The notes under the pieces were generated by a model. That model saw only the letters and a list, made by a program, of their open reading frames with translations, had not been told where the DNA came from and did not search any database. Shown here piece by piece: positions 1 to 10,900 of a DNA stretch of 64,000 nt. Within the stretch, counting starts at the first letter, position 1. Every line of letters starts with the position of its first letter. Both the position numbers and the translations under genes were made by a program. This DNA comes from Smallanthus sonchifolius (taxonomy: Eukaryota > Streptophyta > Magnoliopsida > Asterales > Asteraceae). The stretch spans positions 78,685,501-78,749,500 of the forward strand of contig CM042021.1 of NCBI GenBank assembly GCA_023525975.1, given 5' to 3'.

Positions 1-347
1 TGAACAAATCCAAGAAGAACAATCTCAATACTATCAATCACACCCAATGCATACTTCATGCTGATTAGCTTCGTTAATCAAGTAATGTAATCAAGTATTA
101 ACAGCAGAAACACACATAAATTCTCTTTTGATTAACTTGTAAAATCACAATACAAAATGAGTAAGTTACTTAAAATACAAAAGAAACAACTATTTATACT
201 AGAGAGTTTTCGATCGAAATCTTCTTGATCGAAAAATGTTTTCAACCAAAAACATTTTTTGACCGAAAACATATAGTTTTCGACCAAAAACTTTGAAGTT
301 ATACTTCTAAAACCTAATTGATTTCTATGGACTATTAGGTTCCAACA
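1..347 (-). mobile_element. 3' LTR (partial) of Sirevirus-like copia element F
   Basis: Read on the minus strand the LTR begins TGTTGGAACC at 347, directly after a polypurine tract. The other LTR end lies outside the window, because position 1 does not match the expected inverted terminus. A TATA-like box (reverse complement of CTATTTATACTAG) lies near 188-200. Just upstream of it on the minus strand (about 210-300) is a cluster of TTTTCGA/TCGAAAA and GTTTTCGACCAAAAAC motifs. The copia assignment follows from the attached post-pol ORF at 470-1321, which is homologous to those of elements A and K. Confidence 0.75.
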
Positions 348-359
348 ATCTCCCCCTAG
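348..359 (-). other. Polypurine tract of element F
   Basis: The minus strand reads CTAGGGGGAGAT immediately before the LTR start. AGGGGGAG next to the 3' LTR is the plus-strand DNA priming site typical of Sirevirus-type copia elements; elements A and K carry equivalents at 4269-4280 and 58400-58411. Confidence 0.8.
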
Positions 360-469
360 TCCACAGAACATCAATTCTTCAAAAGTTTTCTTTTGCAGGC
401 ATGGATTTGACTTTAACATTTAGCTTCTTAGCATCCAGAGCAGCAAGTCTCTTCTTGATCACTTCAGCT

Positions 470-1321
470 TCATGTCTTCTTGACAAACATCGAGCCACGA
501 CTCTCATATACAACTTTTTCTTCAGTTTTAATCTTCGTGCTCATATCACATCTAATAGGATTCGTATTCAAAATCTTTAGATCATCATCAGAAAAGCTAA
601 ACAAATCTACTGGATCAAAAACTCTGACTTCTAGCAAATGAACCTGTATAATCACAGCTTCATGTGTTTTGCTATCATACACCCACTTCTTGAAGCTTTT
701 AATGAATGTCTCTTTACGTGCTGAAATGTAAACAGTTGAAACTGTATCAGCAGGCTTCACAATGTATCTAAATCTTCTTTTGCCGTCTTTATCATTTCTT
801 TTCAACTTTCTGCATTCAGGCACCTGTGGTTTGAACTTTTCAAATTTAGCTTTTCCACACACCCTCTTTAAAAATTCTTCAAAATTAGCAGCAAATGAAT
901 TGTTCGATGGATTGATCATCTTCAGTTGACTTAGCTCTCGAATATCCCAGTATGGTAATGTGTTTAACTTTGAACTTCTGTCAAAATACTAGATATTCCC
1001 ATCACATCTCTTTATTACATACATATTCTTTTCACCATCATACATCCATGCTAATATTTCACCAGTTAACGCTTGTTCTGGACTCTTTATTGTCTGTGTA
1101 ATCTTTTCTACAATTGATGGCTTCTCAGTCACTGTCCACCAAGTACTCTTGTCAATCTTTGAAGTCTTTGGCCTTTTAGATGGTGATACAAAATCTTCAG
1201 GAACAGTAAATGGCTCTCTTTCATCTACAAATTTTCGAATGAAAAAGCCATTAATAGAAAATAGTTCTAACACTAGAGTTTTTGTTCGAAATAGATTTCG
1301 ACCAAAAAAGATTTCGGACAT
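470..1321 (-). pseudogene. C-terminal part of the post-pol (env-like position) ORF, element F
   Basis: Two open segments (1321-992 and 988-470) lie in the same frame and are separated only by a TAG at 989-991. The product is homologous to the C-terminal parts of the post-pol ORFs of elements A and K. It holds two copies of a module of about 50 residues centred on W-x-Y-D: the first has AWMYDGEKNMYVIKR, the second KWVYDSKTHEAVI followed by VFDPVDL. The TAG falls in the first module at a site where element K has glutamine (context GIQYF), which supports a CAG-to-TAG change. No membrane segment is visible. The N-terminal part of the ORF is missing: sequence beyond about 1340 belongs to another repeat. 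Function unknown; 'env-like' describes position only. Confidence 0.7.
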
Positions 1322-1340
1322 AGGGGTTTTCGAATGAGAT

Positions 1341-1789
1341 ATATATATAGATTATAACCTTGTTCCATTTATGACTCTTGAAACAGATATATTAGCATCC
1401 CGTATAGCTTGAAGCTTCACTGCTAAGTGAGATAGACACAGTAGAAGTCAGGTGAGTTCTTATTGCCCTTTTTCCTAAACGGTTTTGGGCTAGCATGCAT
1501 ATTGTTAAAGAGATAGTTTTCAAAGATAAAGAATGTTTTATAAGAATTATATATATTTTTATAAAAAGAAAGACAAAGGGTTAAAGAGTATAGTATTATC
1601 TTTTAAACAAGTTTTTAAAGATAACAATGAGTTAAAGTAAAGGACGATAAAGGAGTTGTACTTCGGTACAGCTCGATATATACCATGTTATATGCTTATG
1701 TGTTAACGTGTGCTACTTGTCTATGTGAAAGTTATGTGATTATGTTTCTAATGCGTGTAATAGTGTAATTGCATTGCATAGTAGTTGCA
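1341..1789 (+). mobile_element. LTR E, left fragment (gypsy-type, oldest layer of the nest)
   Basis: Non-coding. It contains the block GGTGAGTTCT ... GCCC ... GGTTTTGGGC seen in LTRs B, D and L, and a short hairpin with a TTCG loop (about 1655-1672) of the same type as the hairpins at 30626-30770. It stops at the TSD of gypsy B, and the same LTR resumes at 30564. The left boundary with element F near 1340 is not precisely defined. Confidence 0.6.
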
Positions 1790-1794
1790 TAGTA
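1790..1794. repeat. Target site duplication (left) of gypsy B, TAGTA
   Basis: TAGTA directly precedes the TGTAACATCC LTR start at 1795 and is repeated at 30559-30563 after the LTR end at 30558. The matching 5-bp duplications show that 1795-30558 entered as one element. Confidence 0.85.
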
Positions 1795-2736
1795 TGTAAC
1801 ATCCCAAAAATAAAGGTAAACGAATAAATGAAACGAAAGCCCTCTCCTCCTCATTTCTCCTTGTTGCGCAAACTTCTAGGGAGAGAGAGGTCTCGGGTCT
1901 AGAGACAGAAAGTAAAGGAAAGCAGCTCAAAAGCTCGGGGATCGATTGTCATCATCTCTAGATCGTATAACATCGAAAAGGAAGCAAAAACAGGTAACTA
2001 TCGAGCTTAAATCTGAGTTTTCATAATTGTTGGGTTTTGGGTTAAAGTCAAGTAAAGGTTTAGTTTTTACGTATGAAACTCGAAACAAATCACATATTCT
2101 GCTTCATGGACGAAAATAGAATGTTTTGAACGTAAAAAGTTTGAGGTTTGAGCACCTCGAATTCGGCCGACCAGATCTAGGGTCTGATTGGAGAAGAAGG
2201 GAGCGACAGGTGAACTTATCAAGTTCTCCAGGACCCAATATAGTGAACTTATTAAGTTCGCTGGTCTATGTTCGCCTGTAACTCAAAGGAGGCGAACTTA
2301 CCCAAGTTCGGCTAACTTACTAAGTTCGCTGGTCAAGTTCGCACCTATTATGTTCGCCTAAAGAGGAGAACTTGATCACTAAGTTCGCCTATGTTTAAGA
2401 AAACCAACTTACTATGGGCAAAGTTGTCATGTTCGCCTATACCCAAACCTTGCAAACTTATTAAGTCTTCCTGCTCATCAGAATAGAAATGTTAAGTGTC
2501 ATTTAGGTTCATTAGCTTATCTTGTATGACTTGCTTATACAGATTGTGTGTGACCTTAAGTGACGCTCTTTGAACAGCTAGGTGTATTCAGGAAATCACT
2601 CATAAGGTGAGTTCTATGTGCCCCCTCTATGTTATGTGCAAATCAATTTAAAATGTTTTGGGGCTGAAGTGTATACACTAACTGAATATATGTCATGAAT
2701 GCCAATGTGATCATACATGATGTATAAATGCATATG

Positions 2737-2772
<36 letters not shown>

Positions 2773-3606
2773 GAAAGATGTACAAAGAATGAAAGTATGT
2801 TTACAAAGAACGAATGAATGAATGACATAATGTAAATGAATGAATTATTGCCCTATATTTATATATATATCGCATGTTATGAATGTATGTAAACGTTATG
2901 GACACTTCGATGATAACGGCTACTCCGGTAGATGGATGACCACACGACTATTTTGCAACTGGGACAAATACGTTCCTACATCAGCTACGACATATGAAAG
3001 GCATTAATGGACGGTTGAAGCAATTGCCTTATAAAGGAAGAACGGTTGCATAAATAATAGTTCGCGTGGGAAACGGATGCCCTAGGGTAGATGGACGAAT
3101 AGACGGACTACAACAGTAGGACGGTTAAGGCTGACGGACAAAGGTTGCCGGACAGATTAATGTTTCGAAGAACGGTTTCTAGGGCCGGACAGTTTATGTA
3201 ATGGACTACGACGGTAGTTCTTTGGCGTTTGTTTTTATGACTCACGCAACGATTATGACGGGTTGATCACCCATATGTGTACGACCAATGAATGTTAAAC
3301 GAAAGAAAAGGTGAATACATATTCATATATACTCTCATATGAATGATAAACGAAAGCAAAGGATATGATAATGTGTATTTATATATGTATTTATGTATAT
3401 CCTTACAAAAGAAATAACGTTAATACTTAATTACCTTAAACTAGAACTCACCAGCGTCACCTGGCTTTTAGTATACATTTCAGGTAACAAAAAGAAGAGT
3501 CGTAAGAAGGCGTGATGGCTACCCAACAGAAGACTAACATCCCACTTTAAATTATGTTAAGACAATGTTTTACGTTTAAATGTTAAGACTTCCGCTGCTA
3601 TGTTAT
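1795..3606 (+). mobile_element. 5' LTR of gypsy B (truncated, TATA box deleted)
   Basis: Aligns with the 3' LTR at 28588-30440 by eye along its whole length, with many substitutions and small indels. After CGAAAG at about 1841 it lacks roughly 100 bp that the right copy has (about 28632-28730), including the CTATATAAGG box. It carries the AAGTTCGC palindrome cluster at about 2215-2480 and a (TA)n run at 2742-2766. It ends at 3606, where element A inserted after GTTAT; the last 118 bp of the LTR, the tRNA primer site and the start of the leader are not found on the far side of A. Confidence 0.85.
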
Positions 3607-4268
3607 TGTAGGATCGTGAAATTACAAGATGGTTCTGTTCTTAGTTGAGATTGGCGGAAACAATAACAACTACACAATTACAATCGAGTACACAGAAAGA
3701 ATACTGATAAGAACACTGTTGTATTAAGCTTAGTGAATAAACGATTACAAATGAAAACTCAGTTAAGAAGCACACTTACAATGAAGTGTTTACACAGTAT
3801 TTATACTAACTTAGAATCAAGACAGACCCTTGATTCTAAGGATCAGATCGAACACAGACCGTTGATCTCTTATACATAAACTAACAATACACGTTAAAGC
3901 TAAACTAGCTAACTTTATTGAAGCGTCTTCTTTATGCATCATTGCTTGCATGTCTGGAGAAGAGCATTGCTTAGTTTCATTGGTTGTGCCATTGAGGTTC
4001 CTTCTGCTTTGAGTGTGTCAGTTGCTTTTGCAGAAAGTTGTCAGTGACGCTTGGCATGGATAGTCAGCTGCGACGATTTGTCTTCAAGGAACATAGCTAT
4101 CAGCAGCAAGAATGAGAATAATGCTGCTGATAAGCCTACCAGAAGCAACTTATGTTGAACGCTGCTGATAAGCCTATCAGCAGCAACATGTGTTGAATGC
4201 TGCTGATAAGCCTATCAGCAGCTTTTGTACTTAGAATAATTTGGTAGCAATCAGTCTTTGGTTCTACA
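3607..4268 (-). mobile_element. 3' LTR of Sirevirus-like copia element A
   Basis: 662 bp bounded by TGTAGGATC ... GGTTCTACA, a short inverted terminus TGTAG/CTACA. On the minus strand it directly follows the polypurine tract at 4269-4280. A TATA-like box (minus GTATAAATAC) is at 3797-3806. Three copies of a palindromic unit containing GCTGATAAGCCTATCAGC or a variant lie at 4123-4222; two of them (4161-4184 and 4199-4222) are nearly perfect 24-bp palindromes. The left target-site flank is GTTAT (3602-3606); the right copy is lost. Confidence 0.85.
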
Positions 4269-4280
4269 AACTCCCCCTAG
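4269..4280 (-). other. Polypurine tract of element A
   Basis: The minus strand reads CTAGGGGGAGTT immediately before the LTR start TGTAGAACC. A second AGGGGGAG-like tract lies inside the ORF at 4726-4734. Confidence 0.8.
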
Positions 4281-4301
4281 ACTGATGCAACCAAAATTCT
4301 T

Positions 4302-4757
4302 CTAATCACTTTGCTGCTGAAGCTTTTGCATGTGGCTGACTATCCTTTCAACCTCATAGCCTCTTGGATCCTTGTTGGGATTGTTCAGTGGAAGTGCAGA
4401 CAGAGTCTTGATGTCTTTATTTGACATTTTGTAGATTGTTTTGCTTGAACATCTCATTTTCTGCTTCCTTACATCAGTTAAGGTGAACTCGTCCAAATCA
4501 GCATTATAGGACCAACTTACAAATGGAGAGTGGGACTTGAGTGGTTTGATGTCAATGATCACATCTTTGCTACGGTTGAAGTAGTGTTTTATTGCTAGCA
4601 CAAGAAGTTTCCCACTCTCATTTGCAGGCTCATGAGCTTCACCTAGCTCCAGAATTCTGCCAAGATCTGAATCTGGCAATTGCAGAATTTCATCAACAGA
4701 TCTGTAGATAGATCTTCTTCTTTCAGTTCTCCCCCTGAAGATCTCAAACCTTTGATC
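4302..4757 (-). pseudogene. C-terminal fragment of the element A post-pol ORF
   Basis: This is the last piece of the large ORF whose main body lies at 15036-18879; gypsy C (4763-15030) separates the two. With the duplicated CTGTG removed, the frame of the two pieces matches, so the ORF was continuous here before C inserted. The fragment carries one W-x-Y module (VSWSYNADLDEFTL) followed by a leucine-rich stretch ending in LSALPL, matching the C-terminal modules of elements F and K. It ends 34 bp before the LTR. No hydrophobic membrane span is seen. Function unknown. Confidence 0.75.
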
Positions 4758-4762
4758 CTGTG
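4758..4762. repeat. Target site duplication (left) of gypsy C, CTGTG
   Basis: CTGTG precedes LTR start 4763 and is repeated at 15031-15035 after the LTR end at 15030. Confidence 0.9.
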
Positions 4763-7260
4763 TGTAACATTTCCGATTTTCACCATGTAATCATTTGATT
4801 TCAATAAACAAGTATTTCAATTTCAATTCGTGTACAACAACTATGATGCGATTACATACACAAACTATTCTATTACGATAACAACTTAAACAAAACGCCA
4901 TTATCTCACAAACCTCGAGGACCAAATTTGACAAGAAAACTCAAAAATGATATAGAGTGTCAACACGATCATGCCTCTATGCAAGCACGGTCGCGCCTAA
5001 AGCAGACGAAACACGATCGTGCCTAGGTACAAGCACGGTCGCGCCTCAGTTCTAAGCACGGTCGTGCCTAATGCAGACACGGTCGCGCTGCTGAAACCAC
5101 GTGACTCTGCAGAAGTCAGATCACAGCCATACTCGATGATTTCGCAAAATTTAAAAATGGTCAAAAGCCGGTTTTCGCGTGTCAGACCATACTTGATTGA
5201 ATACAACCTGCAACACGCATCAAATACACTCCAATTTACAGACTTGTTTAATCCCATACCCACCACAATCATGACTCTCGAATTCGTCGATATAGAGCCA
5301 GTTGCACGTTTCCTACACCTTCACATGCACCCTCTCGACCTCTCGAAGCACTCACTCGACACTCATACAACCTCTGTCGTCCGATTGATCGCCGAGAAGC
5401 AAAGCCGTCGACCCGTAGCCGACTGCATTAAATTGCCCGATTATAACAAGTAAGTGATACACCATTAGCTTCGTATCACCCCCTACTACGAAAGCCCTAT
5501 GCCAATTCGTAGTAGAAACACTCAAATCGGCCTGATTGTTGAACAAAAAGTCGAAACTACACTTTTAGTCGAACTACCACTTAAACACGATGTAAATACA
5601 ATTAAACTATATAGATAGCTTCGCAATCATCCACTAAACGAAAGCCCTAAATATCCAGAAGTGTTTAATATAAGAATCGAGCGATTTGGGTCTGGAAAAG
5701 ACCCGACACGGTCGCGCTCATAAACGAGCACGGTCGTGCCCGACCAAGCACAGTCGTGGTCCGAGTGTGGCCCGGCCGTGCTTACCGAGCAAACAATTCC
5801 TGCCCAAAAACAATCACTAGACGCGGTCGTGCTGGACACGAGCACGGTCGTGCTCTATGTCTAGACACACTGTGGTCTTCTGACTCGACCACGGGCGCGC
5901 TCCAGACCACCACGGTCACGCCCGAAGGCGAGCGCGGTCGTGCCGTTGATGAGCACGGTCGTGCTCAGTCAGAACTAAACTTTTACAGTTTCTCAGATTT
6001 GATGATTTTATAAAGCTTATGTTATAAACCTAACTGTTTAAACAGAATCTTACCACTATTAAGCACAACAATTATTTTCATCGATTAAATTGTTTTAAAT
6101 CGATTTTTACCATTTGAAAATACATTTTCTAAATTTATAAAAAGTTATAGCAAGATTTTATAAAACACTTTATTATGAAAAGGACTTGTATAAACCTTTT
6201 GTATAAATCCTAGTTACATCAAATAAAACTTATATAAATATAAACTACTTAGTATTTTGTGACGTTTTCTAAAATGAATAGATAAAACGAATTCATTTAT
6301 TTATATATTCAATCAAATATATGTATATACCATACTACCTTTTACCCTAACTACATAAATAAATAATTTACTTATTTATTCAAATCTATTTATTTTAATA
6401 CAAACCACCAAGCCCTTAGTACAAGTTACAAACCCACTAAACCTTAGACTCTAGTCTTGGTACAAACATTGACACACGTTATACACTTAATCAATAGGTC
6501 AAACCTAGTGACTTACAACACGCCTTGGCATTTTGCTTGATTTGTGCAATCCACACTCTCCAACACAAGTGAGTTACATAGCCCCTCTTTTACTCTATTT
6601 ACAAACTTTTGGGGTGGAACATGCGTTCTAATTACTATGTTTACAAACTACACAATATACAATTCCACCCTACAATCATGTGTCACAATTTTGAGCTTTG
6701 TGCTTGAGTTCTAGGTGTGTAGACCAACACGCAGTTTGCTATTCACGTGCAATCATTAACTATTTTATAGCCTACAGTAAACAGTGATAGATCTATTGAG
6801 TCTGACAAACCCACCCAGGTAGGGTGACTGTTACTGCCAACACGCGTTTGTTTTACTAGTTACAAAGGTTTGATTGTACTACCAGATCACACGATGGTAT
6901 CTCTCCATAAATGCCTTAATTGCCATGTTTGTATGAATTATATGCACACAACACTATATTCTATTACATGACACGAAAACCTATGTATTCTCACCAACTT
7001 TTTAGTTGACTTTGTTTTTAACCATGTTTCAGGTAACAATGTTTGAAGTATTACAAGCTGCTACATGTAGGATTTGGACCTAGCAATTAATCTAAACTAT
7101 TTATATTTTGTAATCGCTACATTTGGTTCTTGTATGGTACGAACTTGCTACGTGTAATGAAAATGAATGTTTAAATTATTCAACTTTAGCAACCATGAGC
7201 TATGAACAGTCTGCACACCTTCACGCCCCGGCGTTTTCCGCCGCCGGCCGGGGTGTGACA
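4763..7260 (+). mobile_element. 5' LTR of gypsy C
   Basis: Begins TGTAACATTT and ends GGGTGTGACA. It contains two clusters of GCACGGTCGTGC-type palindromes (about 4958-5088 and 5705-5965), two diverged monomers of about 150 bp built around GAAAGCCCTA (about 5460-5760), and the GTGAGTTACATAGCCCC ... TTTTGGGGTGG block shared with LTR I. Open frames here are present identically in the 3' LTR and look like chance. Confidence 0.93.
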
Positions 7261-7263
7261 GAT

Positions 7264-7276
7264 TGGTATCAGAGCC
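7264..7276 (+). other. Primer-binding site of gypsy C (initiator-tRNA-Met type)
   Basis: TGGTATCAGAGCC starts 3 bp after the 5' LTR. It is the standard complement to the 3' end of plant initiator methionine tRNA used to prime minus-strand synthesis. Confidence 0.92.
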
Positions 7277-7962
7277 TTGGTTATAGGGAATTAGGTTATT
7301 AGACACCATTGACCTAGACTATAACTTTAGGACACCCGACAATGCCATGCTATGTGAATTATATGCTATGTGTTAACTTGCTATATGTCACATGCCTTAT
7401 GTGTTAATTATTTGGTACTTAAATAATTAAACTTCATAACATACCAAGTATACGTAAATAATAAATTAAATAAATCGTATCCATACCCGTATCCTAAGCC
7501 ACATGTCCTCCTTAACTGCTTCTATGTCATCATCTTCATAATTTGTGGAAAAATCATACTCGTGGACATTTGCATATCAAAAAAATATTTTCCATACCCG
7601 TTAAGGTTTTAGACTCTGTTAATTATTAGAGGACATGTGCAATCTGGAAGGGTGACACCTGTATTCTGGGTTTTCTGTCTAGGAAAGCATTTCATATAAA
7701 TCCCAATCAACCGAGGGATCCGTATGCTTTCCTGGGAATTCCCGGGATGAGTGTTTACCTATAGGCTAAAGCACGTCTCCTTGAAAATTATATAAGTCTA
7801 ATTAACCTTAATATGTGATTTTGTTCAAGTAGAAATGTGATTACTTGAATACAATCCGAACTATGAAATAAATGTGTTATTATTCCTCCTATCCTAAATT
7901 TCTACAAATTTTTATAAATCCTCACAACTCTTTTGTATCATTCTCTTTTTTTTTTATATAGA
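7277..7962 (+). other. Untranslated leader of gypsy C
   Basis: 686 bp between the primer site and the gag start with no convincing ORF. A short inverted repeat is present near 7725-7750 (TCCTGGGAATTCCCGGGA). Such leaders usually hold packaging and dimerisation signals; none is identifiable by sequence alone. Confidence 0.6.
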
Positions 7963-10900
7963 ATGCCTCCTCGTCGTAACATCAACCGCAACAACACCGA
8001 CAACGCCAACAATAGCAACAACACTAATGACCTTGCTGCTATACTCACCCAATTGGTAACTCAACTAACTCAAGCCAATAACAACAACAATGGAAACGCC
8101 AGTGGTAGTGCTAATACTGGTGGTGGCGGTGGTGCCAACCCGCCACAATGTACCTTCAAGCATTTCAACTCTTGCAATCCCCTGAAGTTTTATGGTACCG
8201 AAGGAGCCACGGGACTCCTTCAATGGTTCGAAAATATTGAGGGCACCTTCCTCAACAGTGACTGTCCGGACAATCTGCGTGTCCGCCATGCCACTAGTGT
8301 CTTCCAAAAACGGGCACTAACCTGGTGGAATGGGGAGAAGAGAACAAGGGGAGTAGAAGTAGCAATGGCTCTGCCATGGGATGAGCTAAAAAGGATCATG
8401 ACCGAGGAATTCTGTCCTCGGAACAAAATGAAAAAGCTGGAAGCAGAATTTTGGGATCTTACCCAAGATAGTGGTGAAAGCTTAGCATACACCAACCGTT
8501 TTCACGAACTGAGCATGCTGGTACCTCACATGGTTACACCTTTGTCTAGGTGTATTGAAAAATATATCGGTGGCCTACCGAGACAAATCCAGGACACTGT
8601 TTTGGGAAGAAATCCTGCAAACGTGGAGGATGCTATTCGTCTGGCTGCTACTTTGACTGATAATCACGTTAAAGCAGGTACTCTTACCAGAAAGGGGGCC
8701 AAGAAGGTTTCTGACACCACAACTCCTCCTACTAATGTCAAAGAAGTTCAAAACGAACAGTATCGAAACACGAGGAAGAGGAAAGCTAAGAACTATGCTG
8801 TGATCACTCCAGCTGCCCCAATTAATCAAGCTGCACCATTGGCTCAAAATCTAGCCAAGAAAGCTTATGGGGGTACCTACCCACTCTGCAACAACTGCAA
8901 CTATCATCACCCACAAACTGTCCCATGTCGCCTTTGCAATCATTGTGGGAAACTTGGCCATACGGCCAATATCTGCCGACAAAAGGCACTTACTACTCAA
9001 GCTAACCCGGTTAATCAACCCAGAGCTAATCAAGTGGTCCCAATCAATGCAAATGGACGGGCTTGCTATGAATGTGGCGACCCGAACCACTTCCGGAACC
9101 AATGTCCAAAACTTGTGAACAATAATCAGGGCGGAGCTCGTGGGCGTGCTTTCAACATCAACGCCAATGAAGCTCAAGCCAACGATCATGTGGTCAACGG
9201 TACGTTTCTTGTAAATAAACAATTTGCATCTATACTATTTGATACCAGAGCCGATAAGAGTTTTGTGTCACTTAACTTTGAACCTTTACTTGCAAAAACA
9301 CGATCCAAACTCGAGAAAACCTTCACCGTTGAAGTAGCGGATGGAAACTCCATCACGATTGACTCCATCATTCATGACTGCTCACTAGAACTCAATGGTC
9401 ACACGTTTCCAGTCAACCTTATACCAATGCCGTTGGGAAGCTTTGACGTCATCATCGGCATGGATTGGTTATCTAAAAACCATGCTGAGGTCTTGTGCTT
9501 TGAAAAGTACATCCGAGTACCTCTTCCATCGGGAGACATATTGAAAGTCTTTGGCGAGAAACCTTGCAAAGGACTCAAACTGATGTCATGCATAACTGCC
9601 CAGAAATACATTCGAAAGAAGTGCATGGTTTTCCTAGCTCATGTGATTCAAAAAGAAGACAAGGAGAGAAGGATAGAAGATATTCCCATCATTCGGGAGT
9701 TTCCCGACGACTTACCCGGTCTTCCACCTGTTCGGGAAGTAAAGTTCCGAATCGATCTTATACCCGGAGCAAACCCTGTGGCTAAAGCTCCATACCGGCT
9801 TGCACCTTCCGAATTGCAAGAACTTGCAAGTCAACTTCAAGAACTCGCTGACAAAGGTTTCATACGGCCAAGTCATTCACCGTGGGGTGCACCAGTCTTG
9901 TTTGTTAAAAAGAAGGATGGTTCATTCCGCATGTGTATTGACTATCGAGAGCTCAACAAGCTTACAATCAAAAACCGCTACCCGTTACCTAGGATTGACG
10001 ATCTCTTCGATCAACTCCAAGGTTCTACTTGTTTCTTAAAGATTGATCTTCGATCTGGTTATCACCAACTGCGTGTACGAGAAGAGGATATCCCCAAGAC
10101 CGCCTTCCGAACAAGATATGGTCATTACGAGTTCACGGTTATGCCTTTTGGGTTGACCAATGCACCTGCTGTCTTTATGGATCTCATGACCCGCATGTGC
10201 AAACCATACCTTGACAAATTCGTGATCGTTTTCATCGACGACATCTTGATTTATTCCAAGACTGAGGAAGAACATGAACAGCACCTTAGACTGATTCTGG
10301 ATCTCCTGAGAACCGAACAATTATACGCCAAGTTCTCCAAATGTGAATTTTGGCTAAAGGAGGTTCAATTTTTGGGTCACGTTATCAACGAAAAGGGAAT
10401 TCATGTCGACCCCGCCAAGATCGAAGCTGTTAAGAATTGGAGTGCCCCTAAAACCCCTACCGAGGTTCGTTCGTTTCTTGGTTTAGCGGGTTATTACCGA
10501 AGGTTCATTTCTAATTTCTCCAAGATTGTTGTTCCCCTCACCGCCTTGACACATAAAGGTAAACCTTATGATTGGGGGCCGAAACAAGAAGAAGCTTTCC
10601 AAACTCTTAAACAGAAGTTATGTGATGCTCCTATTTTGACTCTTCCCGAAGGAAATGATGATCTAGTCGTCTACTGTGATGCCTCTAACCTAGGCCTTGG
10701 TTGTGTTCTCATGCAACGAGGCAAGGTAATCGCTTATGCATCGAGGCAACTCAAAATCCATGAAAAGAACTATACGACGCACGATCTGGAGCTAGGTGCA
10801 GTCATATTTGCCTTGAAGATTTGGAGACATTATCTATATGGCACGAAATGTGTGGTATTTACCGACCACAAAAGCTTCCAACACATCTTCAATCAAAAAG

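Noticed and set aside
5019..5453. 144-codon open frame in LTR C, repeated at 12789-13223
   Set aside because: Its preservation reflects the young age of the LTR pair; no domain, and it crosses the palindrome cluster.
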